Shown: piece after piece, positions 1 to 6,876 of the stretch
How the letters are laid out: every line of letters begins with the position of its first letter
Numbering within the stretch: position 1 is the first letter of the stretch
DNA from: Candidatus Aerophobus profundus SCGC AAA252-L23
Lineage (GTDB): Bacteria; Aerophobota; Aerophobia; Aerophobales; Aerophobaceae
DNA: 9,445 nucleotides
Reading direction: 5' to 3'
Assembly (NCBI GenBank): GCA_000402295.1
Contig: AQRW01000095.1
Location: 1 to 9,445 of the forward strand
The notes under the pieces: model-generated
Databases searched by the model: none
Seen by the model: only the letters and a program-made list of their open reading frames with translations
Told to the model about the DNA's origin: nothing
Translations under genes and position numbers: made by a program

Positions 1-762
1 CTTCTAGCAAGGGCGAGGGAGCGTCGCCTACCGCTGGCGATGATCGAAAAAGACTATGTGCTCGGGTGGGTTCTTTTTGGGCTGACCCGGATCCCCGACC
101 TGGTGTTCAAGGGGGGGTACGGCACTAGCCAAGGTGTACTTCCCTCAGACTTGGCGGCTCTCGGAAGACCTGGACTTTGTGGCGAGACCGGAGAGATTCA
201 ATAAGGTGCAAGACCTGATTTTGCAGGGGCTTGAACAGGCAGGCAAGGAGAGCAGGATAAGACTAATTCTAAAGAGCCGGTACTCAAACCCCGGGTACTT
301 GCAACTGAAAATTCAATACTTCGGGCCCCTCTGCAGAAACTGGCTCAAGGTGGATGTGACACCAGAACCACCGATAGGGAATGTTCTCTTGAAGCGATTA
401 TCCGGAGTCTATTCGGATTATCCGAATTTCAAGGTAAGAGTCGAAAGCCTCGAGGAGATCTTTGCTCAAAAGTTGCGAGCACTAGTGGAACGCAAGAAGG
501 TTCGGGATTACTTTGACGTATGGAAGCTCAACGAACTTGAAGTAGGCAAAAACGAAGTTACCCGGTTCTTTCAGCAGAAGTTACAAGTAAAGAAATGACA
601 TGGCATGGGCTGCCAGATATCTTTCCGCCAGACCTTGAGACTATTTTGGTGGGCTACTGGGAGAGAGAACTCGGGCGGTTGGTCTGGCCAGTGCCAGATA
701 TGAACGCCGTGCTCAAACAACTCAAAGCAGGGTTGAATTGGCTAGAACGGTTGAGTCCATGA
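1..762 (+). pseudogene. AbiEii/AbiGii-family nucleotidyltransferase toxin, 5'-truncated by the window and frameshifted twice
   Basis: This family (type IV-like AbiE toxins) transfers nucleotides to RNA or protein targets in the cytoplasm. It is normally paired with a small antitoxin or regulator gene upstream, which here would lie outside the window. Three segments together give one family-like protein. Frame 1, from the window edge to about 111, reads LPLAMIEKDYVLGW...LVFKGG. Frame 2, about 112-598, reads TALAKVYFPQTWRLSEDLDF and later LKVDVTPEP and FAQKLRALVERKKVRDYFDVWKL. Frame 1 again, up to the stop at 760-762, reads YWERELGRLVWPVPDMNAVL, like the usual family C-terminus. These supply the GGTxLxK...SEDLDF nucleotidyltransferase signature and the late AxKxRAL...RDxxD motif. 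The first break is an extra G in the seven-G run 111-117, where six would keep GGTALAK in frame. The second is a one-base loss close to 590-596. The gene is probably broken, unless slippage or sequencing error explains the shifts. Family assignment is firm; the state of the gene is less so. Confidence 0.8.
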
Positions 763-890
763 ACACCACGAAACTTGCCCAAGTCACTGAACAGGGAGAT
801 TGGGCTTAACCTAGGGCTGTGCTCCACAAACTCGACTTCTTAGCATTTACGATAATCACTTTTCCGAATCCAGCTGTTGATCGCCACCCA

Positions 891-928
891 AAATTGACCC
901 ACCTTCGCCATTGAATTTTGACCCACCC
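891..928. repeat. IS21-type terminal repeats, left side
   Basis: Two copies of a (A/T)TTGACCCACC unit lie 23 bases apart, at 891-903 and 914-928, about 65 bases beyond the istB stop codon. Multiple short repeats of this GACCCACC type are typical transposase-binding sites at IS21-family ends. Confidence 0.6.
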
Positions 929-994
929 TTATTGTTTTCAATGGCACTCGATTGTCAAGCATAGTACTGTAGAAAATTTGTCCCCTAAGAGTTC

Positions 995-1127
995 TCATGA
1001 GCTCTTTTGATCCTGGTTCCCATCTAGTTTATCCTTCACCCGGTAGCTTCTCCCGGTAATGTTGAAAATGTGACTGTGATGAACCAGCCGGTCAATAATG
1101 GCGGCGGCAATTACCTCATCTCCAAAG
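995..1127 (-). pseudogene. istB C-terminal fragment (IS21-family helper ATPase)
   Basis: The minus strand encodes FGDEVIAAAIIDRLVHHSHI, then FNITGRSYRVKDKLDG, ending with a stop at 995-997. This is the conserved C-terminus of IstB, the AAA+ ATPase that helps the IstA transposase of IS21-family elements select targets. Reading upstream on the minus strand past about 1127, the frame stays open but no longer resembles IstB, so I place the breakpoint there. Only about 44 of the usual roughly 250 residues remain, and the Walker motifs are gone. It is a dead remnant. The fragment differs from the plus-strand istB piece beside it, so the two come from different elements. Confidence 0.8.
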
Positions 1128-1358
1128 GCAGCCCTGTTTTTTGAGCTGGTAAGTTTCACCGGAATATTCACAGGTACGAGAAAGGATCCATAATCCTTAC
1201 CTCCAATAGATCCTATGGGTCCTGGGGCGATATTTTTCCTGATACCATTGTCACTACTGCAATCCTTGATAGACTATTGCCACCACTCAATGACCATCAA
1301 CATCAAGGGAGAATCGTATAGGTTGAAGGAAAAAACAAAGGCAGGACTTGTGAGTTAG
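1128..1358 (+). pseudogene. second istB C-terminal fragment, frameshifted
   Basis: The plus strand carries a second IstB C-terminus in three pieces. AALFFELVS is at 1128-1154. RYEKGSIILTSNRSYGSWGD and onward to AILDRLL is at 1172-1279. HHSMTINIKGESYRLKEK is at 1281-1358, with the stop at 1356-1358. The 17 bases at 1155-1171 are more than a normal IstB would have there and shift the frame. One extra C near 1280 shifts it back. The motif order (LFFELVS, YEKGSIILTSN, WGDIF, ILDRLLHH, SYRLKEK) is standard for IstB. The Walker A region is missing. The gene is inactive and is fused tail-outwards to the minus-strand istB fragment. Confidence 0.75.
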
Positions 1359-1394
1359 AATTCACTTCTCGGATCAAAATCACATGATACATCA

Positions 1395-1436
1395 GCGGAA
1401 GGTGGGTAATTTCAAACTGGCCAAAACTGGGTACTT
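1395..1436. repeat. IS21-type terminal repeats, right side
   Basis: GCGGAAGGTGGGTAATTT begins 37 bases after the stop of the plus-strand istB fragment and is followed by AAACTGG and AAACTGGGTAC. The first part matches, in inverted orientation and with one indel, the left-side repeat near 891-909. This fits the right end of an IS21-family element. Confidence 0.5.
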
Positions 1437-1594
1437 TTATCCCGGTCTGATTAATCCCTGATAAAGGAATAAATCCATCTTGGCGGCGAAAAATTATATT
1501 AAAGACTTGAGTTCAGGCAGACGCATAAAGGGTGTTGCGGAAATCGAGGATTGCAGCCGACCGACTGCGACTGCCGGTGCGATAGGTATTTTCA

Positions 1595-1623
1595 TTGACA
1601 GAATATCGCTATATTGCTATAAA
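1595..1623 (+). promoter_or_regulatory. Sigma70-type promoter of the RHH-hsdR-hsdMS-radC operon
   Basis: A perfect -35 box TTGACA (1595-1600) is followed by an ideal 17-base spacer and the -10 box TATAAA (1618-1623, five of six consensus bases). Transcription would start at about 1630, giving a leader of about 28 bases before the ATG at 1658. No other promoter of this quality is seen before the later genes, which are spaced tightly enough to share it. Confidence 0.8.
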
Positions 1624-1633
1624 TATAGCAATA
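1606..1633. promoter_or_regulatory. Operator: perfect palindrome plus an extra tandem half-site over the -10 box
   Basis: A perfect inverted repeat with 10-base arms (TATTGCTATA, two-base centre AA, then TATAGCAATA) occupies 1612-1633. Directly upstream, TCGCTATA (1606-1613) repeats the half-site TTGCTATA (1614-1621) in tandem at exactly eight bases. The sites cover the -10 box and the expected transcription start. Protein bound here would block RNA polymerase. The first gene downstream encodes a ribbon-helix-helix protein, a class that binds short tandem or inverted sites as dimers of dimers, so autorepression is the natural inference. Confidence 0.75.
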
Positions 1634-1641
1634 AGGAATAA

Positions 1642-1647
1642 AAGGAG
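1642..1647 (+). promoter_or_regulatory. Ribosome binding site fixing the RHH gene start
   Basis: AAGGAG lies 10 bases before the ATG at 1658. It supports that start over the longer reading frame opening at TTG 1595, which is the -35 box, and over the later ATG at 1682, which has only a poor binding site. Confidence 0.75.
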
Positions 1648-1657
1648 TTTAATCTAT

Positions 1658-1834
1658 ATGAAGCAAAGAGAAGAAATAAAAATGAAAAAAACTACTATAG
1701 AGATTAGCGAGGACCAATATTTCTTTTTAAAAGAAAAGGCTTTACATTTACAGAAGCAGAGGAAAAATTATTCAATTGTTTCTATTATTAGGGATTTAAT
1801 TGAGAAAGACCGAAAAAAGTGGACAAAAGATTAG
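1658..1834 (+). CDS. Small ribbon-helix-helix DNA-binding protein, likely operon autorepressor
   Basis: This 58-residue basic protein has the pattern of a MetJ/Arc/CopG-type ribbon-helix-helix domain. A short beta strand KKTTIEIS (residues 9-16) is followed by a first helix EDQYFFLKEKALHLQK and, after the turn at KNYS, a second helix SIVSIIRDLIEKDRKKW. Such proteins dimerise through the strand and place it in the DNA major groove. It is the first gene of the operon, directly after a promoter whose -10 box lies inside a perfect palindrome, so a repressor of its own operon is likely. The stop is nine bases before the hsdR ATG. A toxin-antitoxin antitoxin is the main alternative, but no toxin-like partner is adjacent. 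Assignment rests on sequence pattern alone. The start was chosen by the AAGGAG site. Confidence 0.7.
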   Translation: MKQREEIKMKKTTIEISEDQYFFLKEKALHLQKQRKNYSIVSIIRDLIEKDRKKWTKD

Positions 1835-1843
1835 GATAAGGTA

Positions 1844-4363
1844 ATGCCAAAAGAAGCAAAAGCTCGTATACGCATAAACAAATATCTTGAAGATGCCGGA
1901 TGGCGTTTTTTCGATACGGATACCGCCAAAGCTAATATATGCCTTGAAACAAACGTAAAGATTACCTCGCAAGTCCTTACTGATCTTGGTGAGGATTTTG
2001 AGAAAACAAAAAATGGGTTTACTGATTATATTCTTTTAGATGATAAAGGTTTTCCTTTTGTGGTTTTAGAGGCAAAAAAAGAAGAGAAGAATCCTTTGGA
2101 TGGGAAAGAACAAGCCCGTAAATATGCTAAAAATCTTAATGTTAGATTTGTAATTTTGTCTAACGGTAACCTTCATTATTTTTGGGATATCGAAACAGGA
2201 AACCCGAATATCATCACCGCTTTCCCTACATATGAATCATTAACCTATAAAAAATCTTTCAAGCCTAATCCGGACAATTTAATCCGTGAATATATTGATT
2301 CAGATTATATTGCCATTACTCAAAAACCAGATTACAAGAGCGATCCTAATTGGATAGATGAGTCAAGAAGAGAAGATTTTATTAACGATAATAACCTCAA
2401 ATTTTTCAGAGATTATCAGATAAACGCCATTAAATCTTTGCAGGACGCGGTAGGAGAAAATAAAAGCCGATTTCTCTTTGAAATGGCAACAGGCACAGGA
2501 AAAACGCTTGTTGCGGCTGGCGTTATCAAGCTATTTTTAAGAACAGGTAATGCAAAAAGAGTACTTTTTCTTGTTGATAGATTAGAGTTAGAGGATCAAG
2601 CATGGAAAAATTTTGTAAAATACCTTAAAAATGATTATAAATGTGTAATTTACAAAGAAAATCGAGATGACTGGAAGAAAGCTGAAATTGTAGTCTCTAC
2701 TGTTCAATCATTTCTTTTTAATAACAAGTATAAAGATTTATTTTCGCCAACTGATTTTGATTTGGTTGTATCAGATGAAGCTCATAGGTCGATAGGCGGC
2801 AACAGTCGGGCAGTGTTTGAATATTTTACCGGTTATAAGTTAGGGCTTACCGCAACGCCGAAAGATTATCTAAAAAAGGTTGACGAAAAGAAATTAGCTG
2901 AAAAAGACCCTCGTAAATTAGAAAGACGGCAGTTACTCGATACCTATAAAACCTTTGGATGCGAGGCGAGTAATCCAACATTTAGATATACTCTTTTGGA
3001 TGGAGTAAAAGAGGATTATCTTGTAAGTCCTATTGTTGTAGATGCCAGAACAGATATAACAACAGAATTACTTTCAGAAATGGGTTATTCTGTACTGATA
3101 GAAAACGAGGAAGGTGAAGAGGAAGAAAAAACTTACTTCCGAAAGGATTTTGAACGAAAGTTTTACTCGGAAAAGACTAACAGGACATTGTGCCAGACAT
3201 TTTTAGAGAAAGCGCTAAGAGACCCGTTAACAGGAGAGATTGGCAAAAGTATTCTTTTTTGCGTTAGCCAAAACCACGCTTCGAAAATCACACAGATACT
3301 TAATGGACTGGCACATAAAATTTATCCGGGTAAATATAATTCTGATTTTGCGGTACAGGTAACCTCTTCTATTGACGGCACACAGCAAATGACAATTAAT
3401 TTTTCCAATAATAATCTTAATGGCCATTCAGCTTTTAAGCCTGGCTATAATTCCAGTAAGACCAGGGTGTGTGTTACCGTGGGAATGATGACAACAGGTT
3501 ATGATTGTGAGGATATTTTAAATCTATGCCTAATGCGTCCTATCTTTTCCCCGCAAAATTTTATTCAGATGAAAGGTAGAGGAACTAGAAAATATGATTT
3601 TGTTTATAGTGAAAGAAACGATCTGGGAAAGATAGAAAAATATGTGGTTAAAAAGGAGAGGTTTAAACTTTTTGATTTCTTCGCCATTTGCGAATACTTT
3701 GAAGAAAAATTTAATTATGATGAAGTGATAGAACTACCGCCGGAAACAGGAAGAGAGTCGGGGCCGTTTTCGCCTCCGTCATCAGCCGAATATGAAAGTG
3801 TCCGTCCTGACCCCTTAAAAGAATTCTCTGAGACGCTTATTGGTTTTGAAGGTATGAGAATTGACCGGAAATTTTTTGAGAAGTTCGAAGAAGTTGTTAA
3901 AGGTAACGAATACGTTAAAGATAAAATATATGAAGGTAAATACGAGGAAGCTGAAAGCTACATAAAAAGAGAAGTTTTTGATAAACCAGAAGAATATTTT
4001 AACCTTGATAAATTAAGAAAGTCGGTTAAGCTTGACCGCCGCTTAAGTTTGCGGGAAATATTAGAGAAAATATTTGGACTAATTAAGAAATTTAAAAACA
4101 AAGATGACCTTCTCGAAGAAGAGATTGAAAAGTTTATATCTATCTATCATCCCGAAAATAAGTTTATTCATATTATACGCCAGTTTATGAAGGCATATAT
4201 TTTAGATACCGAGTTGCGGGAAATCTTGAACTCTAAGGAATATGGCAGGCTTGAGACTAATCCCGGTTTTACAATGAGGGATTTAAAAGAACTTGATGGG
4301 TGGAAAGACCCACTTGTTGAGTACATAAAAGATTATGTGCCATTAAATGTCTTTGTGGCTTAA
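1844..4363 (+). CDS. hsdR: Type I restriction endonuclease subunit R (HsdR)
   Basis: The 839-residue HsdR subunit uses ATP to pull DNA and cuts it when unmodified sites are bound by the M/S part of the complex. The N-terminal nuclease domain shows D61, E76-A-K78 (in VVLEAKK) and Q90 (GKEQARKYA), the D...ExK pattern with the Q seen in HsdR enzymes. The SF2 motor follows: Walker A ATGTGKT at 215-221, DEAH at 311-314, TATPK at 336-340, motif V VGMMTTGYDCED at about 546-557, and motif VI QMKGRGTR at 575-582. The C-terminal part (about 690-839) resembles the EcoEI-type R-subunit C-terminus and probably docks to the methylase. All key residues are present and there are no frameshifts, so it should be active. 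An AGGA at 1833-1836, overlapping the previous stop, serves as ribosome binding site. It is short compared with the roughly 1000-residue type IA/IC HsdR proteins but within range for the EcoEI-like group. Confidence 0.92.
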   Translation: MPKEAKARIRINKYLEDAGWRFFDTDTAKANICLETNVKITSQVLTDLGEDFEKTKNGFTDYILLDDKGFPFVVLEAKKEEKNPLDGKEQARKYAKNLNVRFVILSNGNLHYFWDIETGNPNIITAFPTYESLTYKKSFKPNPDNLIREYIDSDYIAITQKPDYKSDPNWIDESRREDFINDNNLKFFRDYQINAIKSLQDAVGENKSRFLFEMATGTGKTLVAAGVIKLFLRTGNAKRVLFLVDRLELEDQAWKNFVKYLKNDYKCVIYKENRDDWKKAEIVVSTVQSFLFNNKYKDLFSPTDFDLVVSDEAHRSIGGNSRAVFEYFTGYKLGLTATPKDYLKKVDEKKLAEKDPRKLERRQLLDTYKTFGCEASNPTFRYTLLDGVKEDYLVSPIVVDARTDITTELLSEMGYSVLIENEEGEEEEKTYFRKDFERKFYSEKTNRTLCQTFLEKALRDPLTGEIGKSILFCVSQNHASKITQILNGLAHKIYPGKYNSDFAVQVTSSIDGTQQMTINFSNNNLNGHSAFKPGYNSSKTRVCVTVGMMTTGYDCEDILNLCLMRPIFSPQNFIQMKGRGTRKYDFVYSERNDLGKIEKYVVKKERFKLFDFFAICEYFEEKFNYDEVIELPPETGRESGPFSPPSSAEYESVRPDPLKEFSETLIGFEGMRIDRKFFEKFEEVVKGNEYVKDKIYEGKYEEAESYIKREVFDKPEEYFNLDKLRKSVKLDRRLSLREILEKIFGLIKKFKNKDDLLEEEIEKFISIYHPENKFIHIIRQFMKAYILDTELREILNSKEYGRLETNPGFTMRDLKELDGWKDPLVEYIKDYVPLNVFVA

Positions 4364-4377
4364 AGGAGAATTACGAT

Positions 4378-6876
4378 ATGTTAACCAGTGGAACAAAAAG
4401 ACGCATTGATACGGCAAGGGATATCCTTGTTGGCAAATTGCCTGATCCAAAATCGCAGGTTGAGCAAATCACAATTGCTTTAATCTATAAATTTATGGAC
4501 GACATGGACAAGCAGTCTGAGGAATTAGGGGGTAAATCTAAATTTTTTACCGGTGAATACAAGAAATACTCATGGAGTAAAATTTTTGATCCGCGAGTAA
4601 GCGGCTATGAGCTTGTCGGTTTATATGGCGAAGCTATTCAAAGAATGAATCAAAATCCGAATATCCCGCAGTTGTTTAGGAATATTTTTAAAAATGCTTA
4701 TTTACCGTATCGTGATCCTGAAACCTTGAAAAGTTTTCTTAAAGGTATTGGCGAGTTTGAATATGACCATAGCGAGAAATTAGGTGATGCCTTTGAGTAC
4801 CTGCTTTCTGTGATGGGCTCACAAGGTGATGCCGGACAGTTTAGGACGCCCAGGCATATTATTGATTTCATTGTTAGCGTGGTTGAGCCCTGTAAGAATG
4901 AAACAATCTTAGACCCTGCCTGTGGTACAGCCGGTTTCTTAATTTCTTCATACAAGCATATTTTAGAAAAAAATAAAAAAAACGGCAGGGTACATTTAAC
5001 ACCCGCTCAGAAAAAAAGGCTTATTGAAAACTTTTCCGGTTATGATATCTCACCGGATATGGTCAGGTTGTCTTTAGTGAATATGTATTTGCATGACTTT
5101 CAGAATCCGAGAATCTATGAGTATGACACATTAACATCAGAAGAAAGATGGCATGAGGTATTTGATGTTATTCTAGCAAATCCACCATTTATGAGTCCAA
5201 AAGGCGGGATAAGGCCGCATAAACGGTTTAGCGTACAGGCAAAGCGTTCGGAGGTGCTTTTCGTTGACTATATTGCCGAACACTTAAACCCCAACGGACG
5301 TGCGGGCATTATTGTTCCCGAAGGTATTATCTTTCAATCAGGTACTGCTTATAAGAAACTGCGAAAGATGTTAGTTGACCATTTGCTTTGTGCGGTTGTG
5401 TCTTTGCCTGCGGGTGTGTTTAATCCTTACTCCGGAGTTAAAACATCAATATTGCTGTTAGATAAGAATCTGGTAAAAAAGACAAATAGGATTTTATTTA
5501 TAAAAATTAATAATGATGGTTTTGGCTTGGGTGCACAGAGACGAGAGATTAAAGAAAATGATTTGCCGTTGGCGTTAGAAATAATCAAGAGATACAAACA
5601 GAGCATTATTGAGAATAAAGAATTTGAGTTCAATGCTGACGAGGTAAGGCTTGCCTCTCTGGTTGAGAAAACAAAAATCGCAGAAAGCGGAGATTATAAT
5701 TTAAGTGGGGATAGGTATAAAGAAGCAATTGTTTATAGCGGGAAGTGGAATTTTGTGGAGTTGGGGGAGATTGCTAATATTAGTTCAGGAGATTCTGCCC
5801 CTCAAAGTGAAAAATATTTTAAAGATGGGAAGAATCCTTTTTATCGGACCTCAGATGTTGGAAAGCTTCATATTTCAACAAATTTAAATAAGAGTGTGGA
5901 TTATGTTAATGATTATGCTGTGAAGGAGAAAAAATTACGATTATATCCCAAAAATACAATACTATTTCCTAAAAGTGGTGCTTCAACATTTCTTAATCAT
6001 AGAGTCATGATTAAGAAAGAAGGATATGTCTCAAGCCATTTAGCGACTATTATTCCTAACGAGAGTAAGATTTATCCGTTATTTCTGTTTCATTTATTGT
6101 GTTCAGTTGATGCAAAAGCATTAACGCCTGATCAAGCATATCCATCGCTTAAGATATCGAGTATTCAGGAGATAGAAATTCCTCTTCCTCCGCTTGAAGT
6201 GCAGGAGCAGATTGTTGCCGAACTGGACAGCTATCAGAAAATAATCGATGGAGCAAGGCAGGTTGTTGAAAACTACAAGCCGCATATTGATATTGATCTG
6301 GAATGGGAGATGGTGAAATTGGGGGATGTTTGTGACCCGGAGTATGGATATTCTGAAACAGCAAAAGATATGGGGGGATATCGTTATATTCGGATAACAG
6401 ACATTTCCAATAATGGTTTATTACGGAACGATGATCTTAAATATGTTGATTTAAACAAAAAATCAAAAAATTATATTTTAAATAAAGGAGATGTATTAGT
6501 TGCTCGAACAGGAGCAACTTATGGGAAAACGCTTTATTTTTATGAAGATATAAAAGCTATTTTTGCAGGTTATTTGATAAGGCTTAATTTTGATCAAAAT
6601 AGGGTCAATAATAAATTTTACTGGGTTTTTGCACAGAGTTTAAATTACGATAGGCAAAAAAACAGTTTAGTTCAGGGAGGAGGACAACCCCAATTTAATG
6701 CTAATGCTATCAAGCAGATAAGGATTCCTCTCCCACCCATAAATATTCAAAAACAAATCGTTGTTCAAATAGAAAAAGAGCAAAAAGCAGTTGAAGCAAC
6801 AAAAGATTTAATCACCCTCTTTGAACAAAAAATAAAAGATAAGATTTCTGATGTGTGGGGTGAAAAGACGGTATGA
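4378..6876 (+). CDS. hsdM-hsdS: Fused type I methyltransferase-specificity subunit (HsdM-HsdS)
   Basis: This 832-residue chain joins two normally separate subunits. Residues 1 to about 450 are HsdM, an N6-adenine methyltransferase: an N-terminal helical domain, QFRTPR at 154-159, the AdoMet-binding DPACGTAGFL at 179-188, and catalytic NPPF at 268-271. Residues 455-832 are HsdS with two target recognition domains. TRD1 starts at KWNFVELGEI (about 456) and ends in the helical spacer IPLPPLEVQEQIVAELD (601-617). TRD2 starts at LEWEMVKLGDV (641) and ends in IPLPPINIQKQIVVQIE (783-799) and its helix. The two TRDs differ, so a split asymmetric target is expected. An AAAGGAG site nine bases before the ATG sits right after the hsdR stop. 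No other hsdM or hsdS gene is in the window, so this chain must modify host DNA and give HsdR its specificity. Type IIG enzymes also fuse M and S but carry their own nuclease, which is absent here. Confidence 0.9.
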   Translation: MLTSGTKRRIDTARDILVGKLPDPKSQVEQITIALIYKFMDDMDKQSEELGGKSKFFTGEYKKYSWSKIFDPRVSGYELVGLYGEAIQRMNQNPNIPQLFRNIFKNAYLPYRDPETLKSFLKGIGEFEYDHSEKLGDAFEYLLSVMGSQGDAGQFRTPRHIIDFIVSVVEPCKNETILDPACGTAGFLISSYKHILEKNKKNGRVHLTPAQKKRLIENFSGYDISPDMVRLSLVNMYLHDFQNPRIYEYDTLTSEERWHEVFDVILANPPFMSPKGGIRPHKRFSVQAKRSEVLFVDYIAEHLNPNGRAGIIVPEGIIFQSGTAYKKLRKMLVDHLLCAVVSLPAGVFNPYSGVKTSILLLDKNLVKKTNRILFIKINNDGFGLGAQRREIKENDLPLALEIIKRYKQSIIENKEFEFNADEVRLASLVEKTKIAESGDYNLSGDRYKEAIVYSGKWNFVELGEIANISSGDSAPQSEKYFKDGKNPFYRTSDVGKLHISTNLNKSVDYVNDYAVKEKKLRLYPKNTILFPKSGASTFLNHRVMIKKEGYVSSHLATIIPNESKIYPLFLFHLLCSVDAKALTPDQAYPSLKISSIQEIEIPLPPLEVQEQIVAELDSYQKIIDGARQVVENYKPHIDIDLEWEMVKLGDVCDPEYGYSETAKDMGGYRYIRITDISNNGLLRNDDLKYVDLNKKSKNYILNKGDVLVARTGATYGKTLYFYEDIKAIFAGYLIRLNFDQNRVNNKFYWVFAQSLNYDRQKNSLVQGGGQPQFNANAIKQIRIPLPPINIQKQIVVQIEKEQKAVEATKDLITLFEQKIKDKISDVWGEKTV

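Larger units (their letters stand above)
875..1445. mobile_element. Chimeric IS21-family remnant with two outward-facing right ends
   Basis: This roughly 570-base stretch is built from the 3' ends of two different IS21-type elements joined near 1127. Each half keeps the last part of an istB (ATPase helper) gene and the non-coding end that normally follows it. The left half reads on the minus strand towards 875, and the right half reads on the plus strand towards 1445. Related repeats bound it in inverted orientation: GACCCACCTTCGCC on the left and GCGGAAGGTGGGT on the right, each followed by a similar AATT run. No istA (transposase) sequence is visible, so it cannot move by itself. The exact outer borders are my estimate. 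Confidence 0.6.

Noticed and set aside
759..809. 16-codon frame after the toxin gene
   Set aside because: It overlaps the previous stop as ATGA but is too short, has no recognisable motif and no clear ribosome site of its own.
1595..1657. Longer N-terminus for the RHH protein starting at TTG 1595
   Set aside because: The TTG is the first half of the -35 box and the extension covers the promoter and operator. The ATG at 1658 has a proper AAGGAG site.
3227..3427. Minus-strand open frame inside hsdR
   Set aside because: It lies wholly within the well-supported hsdR and its product has no recognisable pattern.
4698..6364. Minus-strand and alternate-frame open frames inside the hsdM-hsdS fusion (4698-4955, 5427-5633, 5705-5887, 6149-6364)
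   Set aside because: All are shadows of the fusion gene, whose motifs run continuously through them.
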